Source: Corythucha ciliata
Lineage: Eukaryota; Arthropoda; Insecta; Hemiptera; Tingidae
Direction of reading: 5' to 3'
DNA: 64,000 nt
Assembly (NCBI GenBank): GCA_038030265.1
Contig: CM075938.1
Location: forward strand, 4,937,009 to 5,001,008
The notes under the pieces are model-generated. The model was not told the DNA's origin. It ran no database searches and saw nothing but the letters and a program-made list of their open reading frames with translations. A program made the position numbers and the translations under genes. Of the stretch, positions 22,701 to 31,700 are shown one piece after another. Positions within the stretch are counted from its first letter, which is position 1, and every line of letters begins with the position of its first letter.

Positions 22701-25700
22701 AGCTCGAGGATACTGAAGATTCTCGACGAGAGCTTTTAGATTTCGATGGAGATGGCAAATCGGATCGAACAGCGTTAACTGTTGATGTCGAGGGGAACGA
22801 GAGAGATTGCAGACGGGCCAGTTCAAGTGATCTAGCGTCCTTAGATGCTTCGTCTAATGTGAGAGAAGACTTTTCGAGAAGACGTTGGCGAATCTCCGGT
22901 GAGTACAATCCATTAATGAATGCGTCTCTGATGAAATCGTCCCGGTTTTGATCGGCGGTGACAGCCTTGAATTGACAATCTTTGCCCAGAACTGTTAATG
23001 CCCGAAGGTACTGATCTATTGACTCATCGGAGTTTTGACGGCGAGTCGCTAGCTTGTATCTTGCATAAATTTCGTTGACGGGCTTGTCGTAGATGCGCTT
23101 GAGCACTTCAACAGCCTCTTCAAACGTCGAACAGTTACTTATGAAGTTATCGACGTGATGAGAAACGAAGTTGACCAAGAGTTTTAGTTTCGTAGCGTCT
23201 GATGGCGGAGGCTCTGCGCATGCAATGAAATTGTCGAATGTTCGATACCAGTGACTCCATTCAGAAGCGGCCGTACTAGAATTTGGGTCAGCTTCGAACC
23301 GTTCAGGTTTCAAAGAGCTTTGCATATTATCGTCAAATAAATTGTAATGAAAAACGCGGGTTAAAGACACCTTTAGAAAGGTTTTATTTGACGAGAATTA
23401 ATGTGAGCCAACGAGTTTGGAATGAAAAATAAAACATAAGAAATAAACATGTGAGAAAGGGGACAGGGATTAATACTACAGGGTGGCAGTCGACTCGGAT
23501 GACGAGCTTCCTAGCAAGGGTGAGATGAGCCCTTGCTAGCCTCTGGGTCGTGTGGCCAATTACTGGCATACTGGCAGTTCTCCTTGCTTTCATACTGGCA
23601 AGGCATTTTTCAGGAGTCAGTGGAGAAGCGACATTGTCCTCTTTTTGTTCTTAACTTGTAAAGTGTGGAGGGTCCAACTCCCAACCCCTTTCACGTTCAT
23701 CTTTAAACAAAGCTGCGGGGCTTAGCCACAACTTTCCCGGTCCCCGTTTCACCCTCACTGTTGTACATCAGCCCTATAGTGAGTAGAGTCTCCTCCATGA
23801 CTCGGTTTTGCCAGGTCAGGTCGTTGTGCCAGGGGTGAGGATCGTAGGAAAGCCTAGTAGAGCCTATGAAAGACTTTGATGAGCGCCCTTCAAGAGACTT
23901 GCAACGGCCCTCTGTCAAATCAACTGAAAGCATAGGAAGCTTTTGATAGCATTTAAGAGCCTTAGAAAGCCTTAAACTGATCAACGATTAGTCCTTCTTA
24001 GCTTGTTTTTACGCGTCCTACTTTCCGTCACAAGCGACCTACTTTTTCGTGCCAGGAGTCCCAGAAAACTCCTTTTACATCTGGTCACCCTGTGAAAATA
24101 GTAATACGAGAGGGATGGTTGCGGAGGAGGGGTCGAAGAATCCGCCACTCCGGTACCTGGATGTCTTCCTATTCATAATTATTAAGGTGTTTTTGGCCTT
24201 TTTGACACGTTTTTACAAGCCCTCCAAACGTTTTTACGAGCGTAGGCGAAGCGCAGGAAGGCCATCGTCGCAGGAGCCTGTGCCTTCTTTTTTTTTCGCC
24301 CTTATTCTTAATTTCAACCGCGGACTTGGCCCAAAAACTTACAAGGGCCATCCCATTAACCGCGAGTGATTTATCTCGATTTTAGTCACGAATGAACGCC
24401 TTTGATACATATTTGGTGCGAGCGAGCACTCATTCTCAATTTTAGCCACGAATTCGCGCTCCCCCCTTTTTTTAACCACTATTTTCTCACTTTTAGCCAT
24501 GACTGAGCGTTTTTTATTCAATTTTAGTCGCGAATTTTACAGCTTTTTGCAATTTTATCCTAATAAAGCCCCCCAAAAACCGTGAAAATTAAAGCGGTTT
24601 TTAAATTTTTGCCTAGAATTTCAAGAAGTAACCGCGACTGGGCACATTTACTCCAGTTTAGAACGAGCGGCTATTCTCAACTTTGGCCCCGTTTTTTTTT
24701 GTTTTTTTTTTTCTCAATTATAACCGCGAATTAGTTTTTGCCGTGGCATTGGCCCAAGAACCACACACTCGCGCTCTTTCTCGACATTACCAAAAACAAA
24801 ACAAAGTCTGGAAGTTCGGTTCCTCGACCCGTCGTCTCACTCTTTCAAAAACCAAATACCGCAATTTAGACTGATTAGAACCCAAATTTCGCTTTTTCAA
24901 AACCATTTTTTTTTTAATTCGGCTCGTTTAAATTCAAATTTTAGGGATTTTTATCTCTCATAAACAAAATTTCGAGCGTTTAGGTCTTTCAACTTCCGAT
25001 TTTGCGGTTATTTGCTCTTTCAAAACCAAATTTATTGGATTTAGCTCCTTCAAAACCCAATTTCGGCGATTCACGCTTACTGAGAAACGAAATTTCATGG
25101 CTTTTGCTCTTTCCATTATTTTGGTTACTACGAATAAACAAAATGGCTCGTTTGAAAACCAAATATCGTGACTTCGGCCCTTTCAAACGCCAATGTCACC
25201 GCAGAAATGTGGTTCGAGCAATTTGAGGTTAGACCTGTCTTGTGGTCTAGTAGCGTACCTACTAGTAGGCACCTGGACTTAGGACTCCAGAAGCTTAAAG
25301 ATGAAAAAACAGGGATTTTTAGGTTTTTAAAGCGCTGATTTGTGGCTAATATTTAGAGCAAGTGCTAAAATTCACAAAAATACACAAATTAGAGGTATCT
25401 GAATCTAAAAGAAAACTTCGCGTCTAAATTAAAGAAAATACGCCTACCTCAAGTTTAAAACGGCCCTTAAATAGGCGGCTAATGTGCTAATCTTGGGGCA
25501 AGCACGCGGCAAAAAGGTACAAAAAAGTGTTTTCGCGGCTGAATTAGCGAAAAAGCGCTAATTCATGGCAAACGGCGGAAAAAAATCACCTATTGGCGGC
25601 TTAATATTGAGAAAACCTCTAATTCACGGCTATAAATGAGAAAAAAACGCAAAGCAAGCAATGAAATTGAGAAAAATCAGTGAATAATCGCTCAGCACGC

Positions 25701-28700
25701 CCAGCTAATATTGAGAAAACGCCAACTCATGGTTTCTCGAGGCAACTTCGCCGAGAAAAATAAGTAATTCGTGGCAAAAATTGAATATAAACCGCTAATC
25801 CGCGCGGATCTCAGGCAGAAACTGAGAAAAAACACACAAAAAAACGGATTACATTGAGTTAAAGCACTCAATAGCAGTTAAACTTGAGAAGGAGCGCTAA
25901 TTCGTAGGTAGGAAATAGAGAAAAACTATAATAAATTCATGGTTCAATATGATAAAATCCGCTAATAAGCGGCTAAAATTGAGTAAAAGCGCTAATTCGC
26001 GAATAAAATTAAGAAAAACGCCAATTCACTGATCAGTATGATAAAATCTGTAGATTCACGGTTACAGTTGAGTAGAAGCGGTAATTCTCGTTTAAAATTA
26101 AGAAATAATTCGTGGCTGAAATTATCACAAGCCCTTATAGTTCGAGAGCTGGCGGCAGTCCTAATCAACTGGAAGAACATAGTCACGAAATGAGTGCAAA
26201 ATGTTGACGTATGACCCCCTGTTTACGAGTCCGGGAGTCTGCCATGTATCTGGGGCATGAATATGCCCCAATGAAATGGTAGAACATAGTCTGAAACTGG
26301 TCTCATTCAAAAGATTTTGTGGAGCTGATTACGAATATGATCGCCTGCCTGGGGCATTCGCCCTCTGTGACTCGTCAAACTCACGAAATTTGGGAAAGTT
26401 TCACTAACCGGAAGAATATAGTCCTGAAACTGGTATTATTCGATAGGTCGGCGTCTTCATGAAGCATTTGCCCTCGATGTGGCCAGTGAATGAGACTAGT
26501 TTCAGGACTATGTTCTTCCGGTTAATGAAACTTAGTGAGTTTGACGAGCCACAGAAGGCAAATGCCCCAGGCAGACGGCGGCAGGCGATCATATTCGTAA
26601 TCAGCTCCATGAAATCTTTCGAATGAGACTACGTTTCTGGACTATGATCTTCCTCTGTGCAGTTTGACTGGTCACTGAGGGCAAGTGCCCCTGGCAGACG
26701 ATCTTTTTCGTATTCAGCAACATAAAACCTGTTGCATAATCCGGACTTCGTTCTTCCGGTTAATTAAAATCCCTGAAATTTCGTGAGTTTGGCGAGCCAC
26801 AGACGATCATATTCGTAATAAACTCCATAAAACCTTTCGAATGAGACCGATCTCAGGACTATGTTCTTCCGGTTAAACTCATGTCCCAAATTAAGGATTT
26901 CAATTAGCTATAAAATCCTTAGGCCCCGGACACGGCATGGCAGACTCCCGGACTTGTGATTAGGAGGTTATAAGCCATCATTTTGCACAGCTTTCATGAC
27001 TATGTTCGATTTATTATGCGCGGCTAGAATTGAAGAAAAGACGAGATAAGTGCTGTTAAACTTGAAAAAAAGTGCTAATTAACTGCTAAATTAAGAAAAT
27101 CACTATTTCGCATGGCTAAGAAGTGAGAACAAAAATCGCTGACTTGTGTCTATAATTGAGAAAAGGCGCTGATTCGCGAATACATTAGAATAACCCCTCT
27201 AATACGCAGCTAAAACGGCGAAAAACCACTGATTCACGGCTAAATTATTGACAAAGCGTTGATTCGCCGCTAAATTTGAAGAAAAAAAAAGTTTTTTCAC
27301 GGATAAAGTTGACATAAAACGCTCATTCGCTCTCATAATTTGAGAAAATCCGCAGCTAAAATTGAGTAAACGTGCTAATTCTTAGCTAAAACTAAGGAAA
27401 CGCGCCAATTAGCAGTTCTTATAGAGCAGTGATTCTCAACCTGGGGGGCGCAAGCGATTTCCAGTGGGGGGGGGGGTGAACTTGTCTCCCCATGACCTTA
27501 AGGTTGAGACCAACCATAACTTCAGGAACGTCACATTTTTTTTTTAAACCTCCCCCCCCCACCCCTGAGTCTCTCATCCCATACTCAATAACTGAGAAAT
27601 GTAGTCGGCAAGCCTGTCGAGAGGGGAGGGGGGGCACTGGATCCTTTATCCTCCGGGACGGTTTTCCTTGGGGGCCCGGATTTCAAAAATCAAGAAAAGA
27701 AAAAAAATAAGGGAAAGCTTTACTGGGAGCTCAACTGTGGTTGGAGATTTGCAGTGGTTGGACCTTCGCTGTGGTTGGACCTTTTATGTGGTTAGACCTT
27801 TGCTGAGGTTGGACCAAAGTCATATGGAAAACCAAGTCCTCAGACTCGAGGAAAAAAATGTTTTTTATTTTGGGTTGGGATTTTTGCTCCCGTTAAGAAT
27901 AAAAAAGGAGAAAACCCGCCAAATACAAAAATTATTATATTTATTTTCGGTTTAAAGTTGTAGCGTGATATCTATCTTGATACCATATGTTTTTTTCAAC
28001 ACTCAACTTTTGTATAATTTTTGAATTTAGCGGGTAATCTACTTTCATAGTAGAGCAGCGCAACGTATCGGGAACAAAAATCCCAACCCACGAACCGCTT
28101 CATTTTTTTAACATACAAATAATACAAAGTTCAATGACTTGGTTTTCCATATGACTTTGGGTTGGACTTTTGCAGTGATTGGTCCTTTGCAGTGGTTGGA
28201 CCTTTGCTGTGGTTGGATCTTTGCTGTGGTTGGACTTTTGCAGTGATTCTACCTTCGCTGTGGTTGGACCTTTTATGTGGTTTTACCTTTGCAGTGGTTG
28301 GACCTTTGCTGTGGTTGGACCTTTCCAGTGATGGGACCTTTGCTGTGGTTAAAACCTTTGTTGTGATTGGACCTTCGCTGTGGTTGGACCTTTTATGTGG
28401 TTAGATCTTTGCTGAGGTTGGCCTTTGCAGTAATTGGACCTTTGCTGTGGTTGGACTTTTGCAGTAATTGGACCTTTGCTGTGGTTGGACTTTTGCAGTG
28501 GTTGGACCTTGGCTGTGGTTAAGACCTTTGCTGTGGTTGGACCTTCGCTGTGGTTGGACCTTTTATGTGGTTAGACCTTTGCCGTGGTTGGACTTTTGCA
28601 GTGATTGGACCTTTGCAGTGGTTGGACCTTTGCTGTGGTTGGACCTTTGCTGTGGTTGGACTTTTGCAGTGATTGGACCTTCGCTGCGGTTGGACCTTTT

Positions 28701-31700
28701 ATGTGGTCAGACCTTTGCTGAGGTTGGACTTTTGCAGTGATTGGACCTTTGCAGTGGTTGGACCTTTGCTGTGGTTGGATCTTTGCTGTGGTTGGACTTT
28801 TGCAGTGATTCTACCTTCGCTGTGGTTGGACCTTTTATGTGGTTTTACCTTTGCAGTGGTTGAACCTTTGCTGTGGTTAAGCCCTTGCAGTGGTTGGACC
28901 TTTGCTGTGGTTGGACCTTTCCAGTGATGGGACCTTTGCTGTGGTTAAAACCTTTGTTGTGATTGGACCTTCGCTGTGGTTGGACCTTTTATGTGGTTAG
29001 ATCTTTGCTGACGTTGGACTTTTGCAGTGATTGGACCTTTGCTGAGGTTGGACTTTTGCAGTGGTTGGACCTTTGCTGCGGTTAAGACCTTTGCTGTGGT
29101 TGGACCTTCGCTGTGGTTGGACCTTTGCTGTGGTTGGACTTTTGCAGTGATTGGACCTTTGCAGTGGTTGGACCTTTGCTGTGGTTGGACCTTTGCTGTG
29201 GTTGGTTTTTTGCAGTGATTGGACCTTCGCTGTGGTTGGACCTTTTATGAGGTTAGACCTTTGCTGAGGTTGGACCTTTGCAGTGGTTGGACCTTTGCTG
29301 TGGTTAAGCCCTTGCTGTGGTTGGATCTTTGCTGTGGTTGGACCTTTCCAGTGATGGGACCTTTGCTGTGGTTAAGACCTTTGCTGTGGTTGGACCTTCG
29401 CTGTGGTTGGACCTTTGATGTGGTTTGACCTTTGCAGTGGTTGGACCTTTGCTGTGGTTGGACTTTTGCAGTGGTTGGACCTTGGCTGTGGTTAAGACCT
29501 TTGCTGTGGTTGGACCTTCGCTGTGGTTGGACCTTTTATGTGGTTAGACCTTTGCCGTGGTTGGACTTTTACAGTGATTGGACCTTTGCAGTGGTTGGAC
29601 CTTTGCTGTGGTTGGACTTTTGCAGTGATTGGACCTTTGCTGTGGTTGGACTTTTGCAGTGGTTGGACCTTGGCTGTGGTTAAGACCTTTGCTGTGGTTG
29701 GACCTTCGCTGTGGTTGGACCTTTTATGTGGTTAGACCTTTGCCGTGGTTGGACTTTTGCAGTGATTGGACCTTTGCAGTGGTTGGACCTTTGCTGTGGT
29801 TGGACTTTTGCAGTGATTGGACCTTGGCTTTGGTTGGACTTTTGCTGTTGTTTTGTTGGGCCTTCATTGTGCTTGAGACGTTGCTAAGTGTCGGAGGTTC
29901 TACTGTAATTACAGCTTCGCTGAGGTTGAACCGTGTCATCTGGTTGGGCTTTATGGGGTCATTGAACCGTGTTGGGAGCCACCAAAGATTTTGGTTCGCC
30001 ACTGCGGGGTTCAAGCATTTTGTGGTTTGAGCATTGCGTGGTTAGAGCTTTATGTTTAGGGATTTTTGTGGTTCAACCGTTATTTCCTTCGAAGTTGTTC
30101 AAGTGGGCATCGTAAAGGGATCGTAGCGATGTTCCTTGTAACATGCTAAATGTGATATGTATAACGCGTGGTTTTTTTTTTATTTACTTGAGACTGATCC
30201 AAAAATTGCCCTTTCCCTCACATCTTTATCCGTTCACTTACCCTTCTTTTCTTACTCCCCCCCCCCCACCATTTATCTGAGGGTGTCTGAGCTGACGGGG
30301 GTGGTGGCCGCCTCTATCGCCCCCCCCCCATAAATCCGCCCATGATAGGGGGCTAAAGTTACGTGATTTTTGTTCGGATCAAAATTTGCACTTTATTAAA
30401 AAATATTGCACCTACTTTCAGCTCAAGGATGACTCGTCTCCGTACGAAAAACCTTCTGAAGAGGACGTTACTTCGCTTAGGATTGAAGCTCAGAATGTTC
30501 TTGATAATGAGACGAAGTTCTACAATTCAAGTGAGTTTGATGAATTGATCAAAAATTTAGTTTTCTTCCTGTTCCATTAATGTGTCCGGTCGTTAAAGAT
30601 TGTAAAACATTGAAGAGGATTTGAAACGCGGCTTTAATTTGTTGGAAGATAATTTTCTTTAACCCCCTCCGCCACTGCCTTCCTGACTTACATAGCAGAA
30701 CTAAAATGTCACTTTGTGGATTTCCAGAAAATAACAGATCCAAGAAAGGGTCGAACGGTGCTTGGGTTCACAAAATGATGACCGCCGGAACTTTCAAAGA
30801 CAAACTGGCGGCGAATGTGATCGCAGTTCAAAACTCACCCATCCACTGCCTCTCCCTTTTGACCAGCCTTGTTCACTCTGTCAAGGCGTCGAAAAAACGC
30901 GAGTGCCTCCTACTTATGGACGTTCTCGCCGACGTGTTTCTACAGGATCTTCTGCGGCCGGGTTTCAAGTTGAAAACATTCGACCGACAACCACTGACCA
31001 AGTTGGATGTGCTGACGTCCGGCTGTGCTAAAGCTCGCCGCCTTCGTCTGTGCGCTTGGCTGTTTGAGGATAAACTGAAAGGAGTGTACAGCGAGTTTAT
31101 TGAAGCTCTGAATCAAGTTGGCAAGGATACGGTTGAAGCGAATCGAATAAAAGCGGTGGCCGTTTTAAACAAACTGTTAACTAATCATCCAGAACAAGAA
31201 CAGGTATGCTTTCATGCTATTTCTGCTATTTTCCTACTGGGAGGGTGCAAGTGCCACTAAGGATCTGAAACGAACTTTCATTAACTTCATTTTCAGGTAT
31301 TGCTGCAAAATATAATCAATAAACTTGGTGATCCTAGCCAAAAAGTGGTGTCCAAAGCTATTTATTGTCTAACCCAAATGCTCCGAGTCCATCCAAGTAT
31401 GAAACAAATTGTTCTAGATGAGGTGGAGAAACTTCTTTTCAGGTAATTTATTGATTAATTTCCTCCTCAGATTCTTTTAATTGACTATTTGTTCCTCTGT
31501 CTGCAACAGGCCGAACATAAATTCGCGGACACAGTACTATTGCATATGCTTCTTGTCCCAGTTTATTTTCCAGGACAAAGACAAAGATATCGCGAGAAAT
31601 ATCATTCAAATATATTTTGCATTTTTCAAAGCAGCCATCAAAAAGGTGAACAAAAATTATTCTTACGGGTGTCTTGTGGGCTTGGTGTACAGTATGTTTT

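Larger units (their letters stand above)
20037..23480 (-). mobile_element. young Ty3/gypsy retrotransposon in CEBPZ intron 1
   Basis: Two 138 bp LTRs (20037-20174, 23343-23480), apparently identical base for base, begin TGTAATG and end ACTACA. GGGTG is duplicated at 20032-20036 and 23481-23485. The single gag-pol frame runs on the minus strand, opposite to the host gene. A polypurine tract (complement of 20175-20186) abuts the 3' LTR. No tRNA-type primer site follows the 5' LTR; instead 23330-23341 is complementary to a segment inside the LTR. Confidence 0.93.

Noticed and set aside
27729..29860. Many plus-strand open frames with GWTFAVVGPLLWLDLCC-type repeats, looking like a tandem-repeat membrane protein.
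   Set aside because: They follow from a 17 bp unit cycling through all three frames; frames are short, overlap each other and lie in the CEBPZ intron.
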